Source of the DNA: Tilletia caries
Taxonomy: Eukaryota; Basidiomycota; Exobasidiomycetes; Tilletiales; Tilletiaceae
Direction of reading: 5' to 3'
Assembly (NCBI GenBank): GCA_032718865.1
Contig: JALUTQ010000001.1
Location: 1,178,001 to 1,242,000 of the forward strand
Length of the DNA: 64,000 bases
The notes under the pieces were generated by a model, which was given only the letters and a program-made list of their open reading frames with translations, had not been told where the DNA came from and made no database searches. Position numbers and translations under genes: made by a program. Of the stretch, positions 11,462 to 26,020 are shown one piece after another (the stretch's first letter is position 1; every line of letters begins with the position of its first letter).

Positions 11462-13562
11462 ATGGTGCTGATGATCAGGTCGACAGCCTCGTCAAGAGCC
11501 GCCCCGGTCCGTCAAGGCTTCAACGTGCTTCTTTCATCTCGAGTTTGGGGCTCAAGACGGACGATCAGCAACGACACTTCCGCTCAGCTGGATCGCACGA
11601 CAATCGCAGTGCTAGGCGGAGGCATCACCGGGCTCACCTCCGCTCTCGTCCTGGCCAGACGTCTGCCCAAAGATCGATTCCGGATTGTATTAGTCGAGAA
11701 GGAAAAGCGACTCGGAGGATGGGTGCAGAGCGATGTGTTGCCACTCACATCAGATGCTGCGGAGAAGTCTGCGCAAGAGGCCAAAGTGGCCGTGGTTGAA
11801 GGCGGTCCGCGGAGCCTCAGGCCAAGAGGATACAGCGGAATGGTCATGCTAGACTTCGTGAGCATTCTGCAGCTTATGTATAGGTGGCCTTCCGACGTGT
11901 GCGCTGAAGACCTCTTTTTCCTTCTTTTCAGATTCGATCACTCGGTCTCGCTCCAAGACTTTTGTCGGTGTCCACTACTGCTCCAGCCGCAAAGAATCGC
12001 TTTATCTACTACCCAGATCGTCTTCACCGTCTCGTCTCCTCGGTCGTCGGTGTTCCCAAGGCCCTGCTGACATCGCCACCTCTACAAGGTATCGTCCCCA
12101 GCCTTGCCGCCGATTTCTTCACACCAGCTCGCGCGTGGGACCCACAGTCGGATGAGTCCGTCGACGAATTCCTCACTCGACGCTTCGGAGGTCGAACAGA
12201 GCTTCCAAGTAATCTCGTCTCCGCCGTCCTGCACGGGATTTATGCAGGAGATTCGCGGAAGCTCTCCGTTCGAGCCTTGATGCCGTTCTTGGTTCGGACC
12301 GAGCAAGAGCATGGCTCACTCGTTCGCGCCATCCTGCCCAAATGGCTCAACTCGCGGTACCAGGGCCCCTCTCAGGCGGAGGTTTTGAGAAGGAAAAACG
12401 AAGCCAAGGAGTTGGAGGAGGCGAAGCGACGGCTTGGACCTGCTTGGGAACAGTGGCTCAAGACGACGAGCGTCTACTCGTTTCCACGAGGCATCCAAGA
12501 GATCACGGATGCCATGGTGAAGGAGTTAAGCTCCCAGCCACACGTGGAAGTACGCACAGCGTCCGAGTTGGAAACCCTGTCCTTTCCCGCCGGCTCATCT
12601 GATGTTCAGGTCAGTTGCAACGCTCCTCTTATGATCTCGCTTGGTGTACGACTTAAGCATGCCTCATCCTCCTGCAGATTTCTTTAGGAAACGGCGACCA
12701 GCTCAGAGCCAAGCGCGTCATCTCGACAGTTCCAGCCTCGGCGCTTGCTGTGGCACTTCGCGCGGATCCCAGTTCGACATCGTCCCAGCTTCGTAATCTG
12801 CTCCAAAGCATCACATCGGTGACGGTCGCGGTGATCAACGTCATCATCCCAGCGTCCGTAGTGAAGGAGGCGGGAGCAAAAGGACGACTTCTTCCAGTCG
12901 AAGGCTTCGGATTCCTCATTCCTCGCAGTACGCCAAACAACCAAGATGGCATCTTGGGCGTCGTTTTCGACAGCGACACTTTTCCTGAGCAAGACAGCGT
13001 AGCCAGCATTGATGTCTCGTCCGAGGAGTCACACGATGCCAACGACGCACCTCCGACTTCAACACCGAGCTCATCTTTCGAGGCGAATAACACAAAGCTG
13101 ACTGTCATGCTTGGGGGCCACTGGTTCGACAACGCCAACAAGAATCGCTCAGCAGTAACATCCAACTCCGCGGCCTCCTATCCAGACTCGTCCGAGCTGC
13201 AAGAACGGGCCTTGCGTACCTTGGAGCATCACCTTGGCATCCCGCCAAGCGTCCTACGCCATCCCAATACCCGCATCCTTGCGCGGCTCCAAAAAGATTG
13301 CATTCCGCAGTATACGGTCGGCCATGTCCAACGGATGCAGGCCATCCACAACCTGCTCGCTTCGTCGGAGCACGACGTCACAATGGCAGGTAGGCTCATC
13401 CTTACCGGTGCGCCTTACACGGGTGTTTCGGTGAACGACTGTGTCGCAGGTGCCGATCGAGTTGGAAGAGCAGTTGCGGACCAAGAACTGAATTCGATAG
13501 GACACTCAACAGCAGCACAACATAAGGAACATGTCATTACCGGCCTCGAAATGCATGCCTAG
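11462..13562 (+). CDS. HEM14: Protoporphyrinogen oxidase, mitochondrial
   Basis: Oxidises protoporphyrinogen IX to protoporphyrin IX, the penultimate step of haem synthesis, on the mitochondrial inner membrane. Exons are 11462-11857, 11932-12609 and 12678-13562 (652 aa); all junctions are phase 0 and GT-AG. The N-terminus is basic and Ser/Arg-rich, as for a mitochondrial presequence. The FAD Rossmann motif VLGGGITGL is near residue 50, followed by VEKEKRLGGW. EGGPRSLRP and the C-terminal TG-PYTGVSVNDCV, which closes the FAD fold, are typical of the family. An acidic Ser/Thr-rich insertion (about residues 460-490) is unusual. Adjacent QCR7 is divergent. Confidence 0.94.
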
Positions 13563-13599
13563 ATCTCAATCGCAGACAGTCAGATGTAGTCTGGCGCAG

Positions 13600-13694
13600 C
13601 ATTCGTTGAAGGTGAAGAGCTTCTTGTCGAGCTCAGCCCAGAGCTTCACACCACGGGTGGCCATCGTGTGGATGGGCTCGCTAACTTCTGACAT
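13600..13694 (-). pseudogene. Short fragment resembling fungal fatty acid synthase
   Basis: On the minus strand about 30 codons read as EPIHTMATRGVKLWAELDKK, which recalls a conserved segment of fungal fatty acid synthase (family memory, not a search). Similarity ends abruptly on the 3' side and no FAS sequence is seen upstream. It would be a small relic inserted between HEM14 and the next broken gene. The alternative is chance resemblance. Confidence 0.4.
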
Positions 13695-13759
13695 CTGAGG
13701 ATAGTGACCCGGCTGTGGGCCGGAGGATTCCCCAGTCTCTGCTTCCGGTGCTCATTCAA

Positions 13760-14614
13760 TAATCAATATTCAAACGATTGGCCAGCCGCGCCCGGCGAGG
13801 ACCTCGACTTTGGCCAGAGGACGTCTTCTGCGGCGGATCTGCCCATCGATGGAGCTGGTGAGTTTTCAGCAAGGTCTCTATTGATGCTGGTGATTAGAAG
13901 GCATCACTGACGAGGTGGGCATCTATTATTTTGCTACAGGTGCTCCGAAACGACTGGTTGCGACGGCACCAGTGGCATCCATAGCCCCCGCTGCGGGTTC
14001 CGAGACCAATACCAGCGCACCAGTGATCGACACTTCCGTCTCCTCATCCTCCGCCGCCGCAAATGCCGGCGTGCCCGACCACCTCCTCTCAGGCCCACCC
14101 TCCGAGTCAGCCGAGGACATGCTCATCCAGTTGAAAAACGAGTTCGAGCGCCAAAGGCTCGGAGAAGTTGGTCGCGGAGGCGGGGGAGGCGAAGGACAGG
14201 GCGGCTCAGGCGGAGGAGGAGCGGGAAGTGTTGAGGAGGGCTTTTGAGGAGCAGTTGGCGAAGGGGTTGGAGACTGGAAAGGCAGTAGGAGGCCCAAGAG
14301 GTTGCTACGGGTTGGGCAACGCGATAGGAGGCCGAGGCGGTAGAGAAAAAGATCAGACGTGAGTGCTTTCATCGGCCACTCTTCCCTTCAGGTGTCTCGA
14401 TCTCTGGGATGACTGATATGTTTAATTACCCCTCGCCATCTCCTTCCAGCATGAGCACTCCATGTTCGAGCGCTTGAGGAGACAATTGCCAAGCTCAAGG
14501 CGGAGAACAAGTTTCATGTGGAGACGCCGACCAACCATTGAGCTTTTGCGAGAGGAGAAGCGGTCCTCGGAGTCCATACTGCGAGGTATGGAGGAACTGA
14601 GGCATTCGTATTGA
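13760..14614 (+). pseudogene. Relic of a coiled-coil protein gene, frameshifted
   Basis: Pieces of one coiled-coil protein can be read in changing frames. An exon ending near 13860 is followed by GTGAGT. After a plausible acceptor at about 13940 comes an Ala/Ser/Thr-rich stretch leading into AEDMLIQLKNEFERQ. The heptad pattern then continues one frame over (KLVAEAGEAKDRAAQAEEER, 14165-14270), with an in-frame TAG near 14330, and later as EETIAKLKAENKF and TIELLREEKRSSESIL in two different frames before a TGA at 14612-14614. No single frame is open across it. Parent family not identified. Confidence 0.55.
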
Positions 14615-14900
14615 GCGCGAAGGTGAAGGTGAAGGTGAAGTACAGTGGGTGGGAGACAAAACGAAGTAGGGGGAGGTGATGACGTTCAATACCCGGCCCG
14701 TCTAGTCGTCCCGCGACGTTCTGGAGCGGTCCCATCCTCACACAACATACGCGTCCGGACCGGCCCTTCTGATTCGGTCTTGATCAGCCGCTCGTTCGGA
14801 AATGAGTCTTGCAGCTTGAAGAGCGACGGTAGTGATATTACCATTCGGGGTGTGGTGGAAAAGCCAGGGACGTCTATGGGGATGGCGCGGGCCGCGGACG

Positions 14901-16496
14901 ATGTCAGACCAGAACGAAGAAGGCGAGGACAACTTGAACGAGTCTCGTTCCCGTTCGCTCCCCACGGACTCGGCTCGCCGAGAGACTCCGATTCGGCCGA
15001 CTACTTTCGTTGGTACGTACATGTCTTACTCTACTCAACGTTAGTGTACTCTGATTGCTTACCCTTTCTTGTTCATACACAGGGATAGTGGAGGACACGC
15101 TGGCCTTGAACAAAGCCTTAGGTGGTTGCCTACAACTTCCAGAGCTTACGACTGCCGGGACCGATTCCAGGTCCAGCTGGGTCTGAGAAGCCTCCGCTTC
15201 CAACAATAATGCGTCCAACCCCATCGCCCGTCTCTTCGGATTCGTCCACTCCTCCGGACCAAGTCCCTCGACGAAGCTGCCGACGAACAGCCAGCATGCT
15301 GAGCGGTACATCGACTTGTGGCCGATCCAGATCGCCAGTCCTGACCTCGACGCCAGCCATGCTTGGGATACGTACACCATGGTGCTTCAGTTGGGCACGA
15401 TCTTGAGCTACACTGGGACATGGAAGGGCCACAAGCTTCGTGTATCTGTCTTTGTCGAGTCGGAGAAGGGTGTCGAGGGAGAACGGTGAGTTTTGCAAGG
15501 AGGTTGTCCTTCCTTGAGAAGATATGGATCTGACGCGGATTGGAATCTACTTGCAGCCGGCCCGTTTGGTCTCTCTTGGACAAGCTTCGGATCCCGGCTG
15601 CTGGCCTCCGAGTCTTGACGCTGTCGTCTGGATCTGTCGCTAGTTACGAGGCTATCGTGATGGGCCGGAGCCCAGTCGCGTCGAACATTTGATCGCCAAC
15701 TCGTAAGTTCCATCTCACTCGTATTTTAAAGTGTCTCGATAAGCTGACCTGGACGCTCATGATGGTTCACTGCAGGCCGGAGATCCATGGTGGGAAGCCT
15801 TGCGTCAACTGCGGAAAGAAGATGAGCGACGAGCAAAGGCAGCAGCCAAGCGGGCCTCTCAGGTCAATTCGGATACGCCAGGTCCAAGCGGTGCCATTGC
15901 CACGGGCAGCGAGGGCACGCAGCGACAGAGCAAGCGCGACCAGAAGATCTTCGGCGTCAGTCTCCCACCCGAACACATCGCGTTCTTCCAGCACAGCATG
16001 CGAATCGGTCTCGCCCACCCACGTTCCCGGAAGGCCAACCGGACGTGGACGGGGGCCGGAGAGGAAAGCGAGAGCAAGGACGAGCTTTCGGACAGTGAAG
16101 ACGGAGGATCTGATTTCAGTGACGAGCTGGCCAATTTGGGGGATGAAGATGAGTGGTTCGGTGCGGGCAGTCAGGGTCTTGGATTGCGAAGGTCCTCGAC
16201 GATCACGTACACGCCCCGCGGCGAGCAAATGGGCAAGTCAGGCCGGCAGCGGGCGTAGTCGATCGACCGTTCCTTCCTGGCTCGTCTCTTTGGCGGTTCT
16301 GGTGCCGGTTCGGGCAGATCCAATAAATGGACGGGGAGGGGGCCGATCTCTCGTCCCGCTGACACGCTGCGAGGGAGCGATGACACCAGAACCTCAAATG
16401 GAACCTCATCAAACGGAAACGGAAATGGGTACTCAGACCTGCTCTACCGTTCACAGCCGCACCAGCGGAACGCATCCTCCTCCACCAACATGAATA
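14901..16496 (+). pseudogene. Relic of a vacuolar cation-chloride cotransporter (VHC1-like), C-terminal cytosolic part only
   Basis: Family hallmarks of the SLC12-type cytosolic domain are clear: IVEDTLALNKAL, YIDLWPIQ, SHAWDTYTMVLQLGTILS, HKLRVSVFVE, then LLDKLRIPA and PWWEALRQLRKEDERR. They lie in different frames: a base is gained at about 15121, another shift falls near 15200, and a third near 15690. An in-frame TAG at 16256-16258 is followed by about 80 more codons of Ser/Asn-rich tail in the same frame. The 12 transmembrane helices that precede this domain in intact proteins are absent. It is therefore 5'-truncated and dead. A functional copy would have to lie elsewhere. Confidence 0.8.
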
Positions 16497-16521
16497 GGAA
16501 ACCATTATGTATGGGAACAGT

Positions 16522-19544
<3,023 letters not shown>

Positions 19545-20930
19545 ATGAGCAACAGTACAGGCGACGGCACGAGCAGCAGCTCAGAAAGCAGCAGCAGCAA
19601 CAGCGACTCGTCTGCGCCGCTGGGCGGTGTCCGCCCAGGCTTGGTCACCGGTGGACGTAAGCGCAAGCGCAAGCACAAACACCTACCGCGCAAGTCGGGA
19701 CTCACCCCTGCAGGTCACGACGAGGTGAAAGACCTGAAGGAACGAATTCGATCTGAAATCGAACAACTCTCCGTCAAGCACGGCGTGACACCTGCGTCTA
19801 TTCGCCATCGGCTTGGGTTTTCCGTCGAGGTTGGTCGCGAACCCCACGATCACCGCAAGTGGACCGAGTGGTACGCCCACACGCAACCCAATCCATGTCC
19901 TGGTATGTTCTTCCCACCCCATCGTGCCTTGCCCCAGATGAGCCCTCCTGACGGTCGCACGTATCTGCTTGTACAGACAATCTACAACAACGCAACAAAG
20001 AGATGTCCACCAAGTGGACCGCTCTGAAGGCCAACAAAGTCCAGTACGACCGGGTTATCGCAGATGTCAAAGAGTGGCACCTAAAGCGAGCAGAGCACAC
20101 CGATGTTCCCGACTCTAAAGAGCTACTTCATGCGTTCGCTAAGCGCGCCTTCAAGCTTGTGAGTGCAGCCCTACCACTTTAACGCTCTCCGTCCAACTCC
20201 TTTAACGAATCGTTACTCGATTATCCCTTAGTGCAAAGCCGCCGGAGTCAACGATGACATATCAGCCGTCTGCATCGCTGCGGTACCCAACATGGCGGTG
20301 GACCCTGCAATCATTGGCCTGGAACCGATCCTGGTCCAGTTCTCCGCCAGCCTTCATCTAGCTTCCGATCTCTCCCACGTCCGCGACAACTTCCAGGCTC
20401 GAGTCTACCGCAATCCCATTACCTCTTCGATGCTCCCTCCACAAACCATTGAGGACGATCCCCGATTCAACCAACTCCCCCGCGGCACCGTCGAGGAACG
20501 CAAAGGCGACCGTGCCAAAGATATCCAGTTATACATGCCCCTTCACTTCATCTTCCTCATACGCCTCGCCCTGGCCCGCGCCGGCACTCAAAGTCTTCGC
20601 TGGGAGCAACGCTCGAGGAAGAACACGGTCATGGTTTATGAGGACGTCTTCGATATTCTCGCGGAAGTGTCTCTGTTTGTTGACGGCTGGCCCACGTCTC
20701 TCGAACACCTCCTCAAGGACTCCGACACCTCCAGCGGTTCGGCCACCGGCACCCTTAGCATCTACGCGGGTTCACTCATCCACTGGAACACATGGAGCAT
20801 GTCATCCACTCGTCAGCTTTACGCGTCTCTCTGTGCCGGTTTGATTTCTGTTCAGCCCTACGAGCCCACCGCAGAAGGCGAAAACGCACAACCGACTCCC
20901 ACTGCAATTACCGCGACCGCCACACCATGA
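19545..20930 (+). CDS. Unknown protein with Ser-rich basic N-terminus
   Basis: Not recognised. Exons are 19545-19902, 19977-20158 and 20232-20930 (412 aa), all GT-AG, and the frame closes. The N-terminus is a Ser/Asn run (residues 5-25) followed by a basic patch GGRKRKRKHKH that could be a nuclear signal. A helical region (HDEVKDLKERIRSEIEQL), a WHLKRAEH segment and a Phe/Leu-rich C-terminal half follow. No membrane segments. It sits alone and intact among pseudogenes, and no function can be assigned. Three clean introns make it credible as a gene. Confidence 0.65.
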
Positions 20931-21254
20931 CCTTTCTTCTTCTACACCTTCACATTACCACTTCCGTCCGTCTTCTTCCTGCTCTCACTACTTCTACCTC
21001 TCTCCCGTCAATCAGAACTTCCCTGACCGTCACGCGCAGCACTTCCTCGTCCGATCTTTGCTCTGCAGCTCGCTCCTGCTTTCAGACCCTCTTCTGCATT
21101 CTCACAGCCAGCGATGCTCAACCCTCTATCCTACCGATATACTATCATCTATCTCCTTATTCCAGGATCCACGCCGCATCATCCCACTCACTCACTCACT
21201 CAGCTCGCCATTTCACCCCCACTCACTCTCTTTAACACCCACATTCTTTACCAG

Positions 21255-21719
21255 ATGCAGCTTAAACTCGCATTCATCTCCGCCGCCGTCGTCCTGGCCA
21301 ACTCCACACTTGCCGCCATCGACGTTTAGCCCAACGACGAAGTTCGTCGTTCGCTCCGCCGCCGGTCTCCACGCCGCACACGGTGTCGCCGCCCCCGAGC
21401 TCTTTGCCCGTGGCTCCAAGGCTCACTTCGCGGCCAAGCCCGCCGCTGCTGCCAACCATTCCGACAAGAAGCACCTCCTCGACTTCGGCATGATGTTCCA
21501 GAAGACCGCCGCCGAGCACAAGGGTAACAAGGTTCTCTCCCTCGAGCAGCGTCAGGCCATCCTCCAGCCCGCCATCACGAACCTCTCACCTCTCCCAGTC
21601 GCAAGTGCTGGGCAGGCGGAGTCTCCTACGACGACGACGACGAAGCCTGCGAACGGGATGGGGGGGACACCGACTGACGCTATGGGTTCCTCCTTGAATT
21701 TCAGATCTTTGCCAAGGTG
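21255..21719 (+). pseudogene. Possible broken secreted-protein gene
   Basis: An ATG at 21255 opens a signal-peptide-like start (MQLKLAFISAAVVLANSTLA) that meets TAG six codons later. An Ala-rich frame shifted by one (AAGLHAAHGVAAPEL and onward) is open to 21719. Together they look like a small secreted protein split by a frameshift. The downstream end runs straight into the Dicer fragment, so the 3' end of this gene is missing. Family unknown. Confidence 0.35.
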
Positions 21720-23815
21720 AAGGCCACAGTCCACGCTCTCGCCGCATACATCTCCTCCAACCCCAGCCTGACCCACATCTCAGTCGAAGCTCTCGTCGGC
21801 CACACCGGCCCGCAAGGTCTCGGCTGGAAGTCCCAAGAGTCCGTCCTACGAAACTTTCGCCGGGGGGGACACTCACCTGCTCATCGCCACCAGCGTAGTT
21901 GAGGAAGGACTCGACGTCCCCGCGTGCAACTTCGTCATCCGCTTCGACCTGCCCGAGACGGCGATCCCGACGATCCACAGTCGCGGGAGGGCAAGGGAGC
22001 GGGGGAGTACGATTTTTATGATGTGTGAGGGCGGATCGGTGAGGGATGCTAAGCTTATTGAGCATTGTAGGGGGATGGAGCAGGATATGAAGGATTGGCT
22101 GCAGGGCTTGCCGGAGGATCGGCTGGTTTCTGATGTTGGGAGCGATGGGCAGGCGGAGTTCGTGCCGAACTGGACGGAGACCATCAAGTCGGAAGAAACT
22201 GGTGCGAAGATCGAGCATAAAGATGCCATGTCGGTGAGTACATTGTCTGATTTCCAGTAACAAATCGACATTGTCCTACCATGGTGACTGATCCTAGTGG
22301 CTTTACCAGCTGCTCAACTGGAACGTGCAAGCGTTGCCGAAGGACGAATACACCCCAGCAAGCACCTTCATCAGCCTGGAGGAAGACGAGACGGGACCCA
22401 ATTCTGTCTTTCGGTGCACGCTACAGATGCCCGCTAAATCGAAGGTGAGCCTCGTTCAGTGTTCCTTACCGCCGCGCTTTAAATGATGAGCTTTGACTAA
22501 TCGCTCTTCGACTCTGTTGTATTGTTTGCGTCAGCTGCGCGAGGTACGTTCGGAGTGGCAGCTGTCGAAGAAGGCCGCTCGTCAGGAGGTTGCATTCAAT
22601 GCTTGCAAACAGCTATTCAAAATCGGAGAGCTCGACAATCGTGAGCACTTCGTACCGAATGATTCGTTACCGCAGGTTGAGTATCACTGACAACCCCACG
22701 ATACGCTACATACAGGCCTACTCCCACGGAAGCCTGAGCGGATCGCCTCGGAAGTGATCGAGGTCAAGGACGACGAAGGCGAGGTTCGTCTGCTGAAGAG
22801 ACACAACCTTCCACGTCCAGGCGCGAAGCTTTTCGCTACCGAGCAAACAGCAATCGAGACGCGCACGTTCCGCATCACGACAATCCCTTTCGACTCCATC
22901 GATACGGCTGCTATCCAGGGGTCGGTCGCGCCGTTGCTGCTACTCACCTCCGCCGAGGCGCCTGACGAGCTTGCGGTTGAGCTCAACCTTCCCAATGGTA
23001 AAGTCAAGCTTCTGTGTCGACCGGGACACGCCGGCACTCTCACGCTCACGGAGGATCAACATCGCTTGGCGCAGGTGTACACGTTGCGCCTGCTGGGTAT
23101 GGTCGGTAGATTAGGAAGCGTCCCCGGACCCACGCACGGCTCGTGGATGATCCTCCCGCTCGACCAGCAGGTGAAGAACGGCGGGGAGGATGAGGTTGTC
23201 GTACAGTGGGAACAAGTCGCGATACTGGCGGCACAGTCTTCCCCCGTCTTCCGAAGTGCGTCCCATGCGGAGTCGCTAGGGGACGACGTTTCGCTATGCG
23301 CGATCCCCGATTTCTCAAAGCCGCCGTCGGCGCTGTATCGCATTCGGGACGACCCTACTCCGTCGAGCTTGGGTCCGAGGGTTACGAGGCAGGGTCGGCT
23401 GGGTGAGACGTTTCAACAGTTTTTATGAGCGCGTGTCGGGGAATAGGGTCGATGGTGGTGGGCCTATGCTGGAGACGCGGGCGATGCCGCGGTTGCAGAA
23501 CTTCACTACGGCTGGGGCGATGCGTGCCTTGAGCAAGTCGTTGACCTTTTTGATCCCGGCTGTGTCGTTAGGTATGTGCTTCTGATCGAGATGACTGATG
23601 GGCCTCACTTTTTCAACTATCTTCTGACCATCCCCGTTACATCATTTCCTTTTCTTTGGTTCAGTCCACCCGGTGCCTTCGAGCGTTTATCGCGCTGCAA
23701 TCCTGCTACCTTCGGTCCTCGACAGACTGAATGCGATGTGCCTGGCGAGGGAGTGTCAGTTGGAGGTGCTAAAGGATATAAAAGCACCTCACGAAGCAGT
23801 TTTTGGGACCACAGT
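21716..23815 (+). pseudogene. Dicer fragment: helicase C-terminal lobe, dimerisation domain and linker; no RNase III domains
   Basis: The piece begins inside the second helicase lobe: HALAAYISSNP, LVGHTG, then ATSVVEEGLDVPACN and SRGRAR (motif V/VI region; the usual Gln before SRGRAR is His). Next comes the Dicer dimerisation domain across three small exons (LLNWNVQAL, LREVRSEWQLSKKAARQEVAF, ACKQLFKIGELDN), a central region, and the segment VHPVPSSVYRAAILLPSVL that in Dicers leads towards RNase IIIa. A one-base gain in a G7 run at 21861-21868 and another shift near 23400 break the frame. The DExD lobe upstream and both RNase III domains downstream are missing, so no dsRNA cleavage is possible from this copy. 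Confidence 0.8.
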
Positions 23816-23819
23816 TCTG

Positions 23820-24420
23820 GGAGAGCAGAAGGCCCTACATGCCTCAATCGTCGCCCTCGCCACGCCGCCCGTGAACAAGTCGACCTCGCTCGACCAGCAG
23901 CCCAACACCAATACCACCGCGGCGGGGTCAGCGGCGGCGCTGAATATCAACGAGAACTTCCGCCGCACACTGGACATCGAAACCAAAGCCCGCACACTCG
24001 GTCTCAATCTGGGTGGGTTCAGCGAGCAGTTCCATGCGCAGATGCAGGTTGCTAGCACGAAGCAGCGGCAACAGCAGTAACAACAGCAGCAGCAGTTGCA
24101 GTTGCAGCAGCAACAACAGCAGAGGTTTATGCAGATTATGCAGAAGCAGAAGCAGCAACAACAACAACAGGCTGCGCTTGTGCTTGCGCAGGGACAGCGG
24201 CAGGGGCAAGGACATATGAGGCCGTCGAATCAGGGTCAGGGGCAGAACGAGGCGGTCGGACAACTCGCTCGGCAAAGACAAGGACGAGGACATCCCGGAG
24301 GAACAGGAGAGCTCCTCCTTCGAACAGCAGCGTCGTGCCCTATCCAATATCCACACCCGCACCCGCATAACAACAACAAGGAGGTGTCCGACCGCATACG
24401 TTCGGGCAGGGTGCGATGAG
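23820..24420 (+). pseudogene. Gln-rich coding fragment with a stop in the poly-Q tract
   Basis: Directly after the Dicer piece the same frame runs into unrelated sequence: an Asn/Thr-rich stretch, NINENFRRTLDIETKARTLG, then a CAG/CAA repeat tract interrupted by TAA at 24078-24080. The Gln-rich frame resumes beyond (about 24081-24420, Gln/Gly/Arg). CAA to TAA is a single transition. The parent gene is not recognised; poly-Q proteins of this kind are often transcription cofactors, but that is only a compositional remark. Confidence 0.45.
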
Positions 24421-26020
24421 CGGGTGGGCAGGGACAGCAGGGCCCGGCTTCGTTGGCGGTTATAGTGTCGGCTTCGTGTCCCACTACGCGAAATGAGGCT
24501 GATCTGTGAGAATATCCCACATTCCCCTTTCCTAACCTCGTATTGGAAGCTGACTCGTATGAGACTCCTTCCACCGGACGACTTACGACTCAGACTCATG
24601 CCCTGGCCAAACCGTCTCCAACTCGGCTCCATGAACCCCGTCTCCATGCGGGACCTCGACACACTAACCTCCTCCCGCTCCTCGCCCATCCCCTGCGTGC
24701 TCTTCAGCACGATGTCCGCGCCGCCCACGGTGCAACTGACACCCGCGCAGGTGGAGCTGCAGCACCAGAACGAGAAGATCTGTTGCCAGCTTGCGAAGTT
24801 GTTGGTGGTGAGGAAGAGTGGGGCTGCATTTCTTTGGGGGAAGAGGAAGGGTGTTGGGGCGGGTGAGGATCCGGAGAAGGTTGGGGCGGAGTTGTTGTTG
24901 ATTGGTGTTCCACCGGTGCCGCCGCCGCCGCTGCTGCTGCTGCGAGTGCAGGTGGGGAGGGCGGACCGGGTGGGGAGGGCGGACCGCCGCCGCCTGCTGC
25001 CGTGCCTAAGTTGTTTCCGCCGCGCTCGACTGATTCTATCGCCGCCTCCTCTTGCACTTTTTCCTCCACGAAAACGACAACAGCCCTGCCAATGTCGACG
25101 CCAACGACGAGCGGGTGGGCCAGCTTATGAAAGACCCGCGTGCACCAGGAGTCAGCAATGCTCACCAAATCTCTCTTCTCACCCTCTAAGGCCGAAGGAC
25201 GAAACACGTTCTCTGGTTTCATCGGTGAACCCAATACACATATGCTTACACATACACTCATTCGCTTTGATGCACACAGAACCCCTCTCAGCCTCACACT
25301 TCTTTTTACCCCTTCACCCCTTCTTCCCCCACTTAATGGTCCGGCAGGTGTATCCCAAAAGCAAAGGCCATCAAGGACCACAGGAGGCTCCTCGACTCAT
25401 GCTACCTAGGACCCAAGTTCGTCGCTGTAACCGCACCAGGGTACTGGCCCAGGGGGAACGTGCGCAGCCGGCTCACCCTCTTTGCCAGCAATGCTCCCGT
25501 GAGCTCACCACTGTAGGCGAGCTCACCGTCCAGCGCGTCAAAGGTGTGCAAGTCGGCTGAGGGTCCCAACTGTGGCAAGGCGAAGGCGTGAGTGCTGGTC
25601 TCCTGTGTGAGATGGTACGTGCTGTCATCAATCTCATCTTTGTGCTTTCTCCCTCTCTCGCTCCGTCTCTTCGCTTCCATAGAGGTACCATGCTCAGTCT
25701 GACTGACCGTGAGTAACCTCAAATCTGCCTCCTGCGCTGTGGCGGCAATACCCGGGAGCCTGCTCCATTTGATTAAACAGGATTCTTGGAACCTCTCCCA
25801 CCCGCTGCGCTGCCCAGGATCTCCCAATCGCATGGCTGCTGCCACTCAAGCTAGGCGCGCTCAGCTCCTCCTGCTGCGGCTGCCGGTGGAGCGACCGACG
25901 CTCGCTTCCCTGCCCATGACAGTGAGCATCGACGCAGGACGTGCTGGGGAAGAAAGGGAGGAAAGACTCGCACTGCTCACACTTCTCTTCCTCTGCTTCC
26001 CAAACAGTCACTAAAAACAG
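24421..26020. other. Unassigned, probably degenerate sequence
   Basis: About 1.6 kb with several open but unconvincing frames on both strands. A minus-strand stretch near 25420-25600 shows plausible splice-like signals around protein-like text, but I cannot tie it to any family. GTGAGC at about 25922 followed by an acceptor at 26020 may be the last intron upstream of the isoleucyl-tRNA synthetase relic. Confidence 0.4.
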
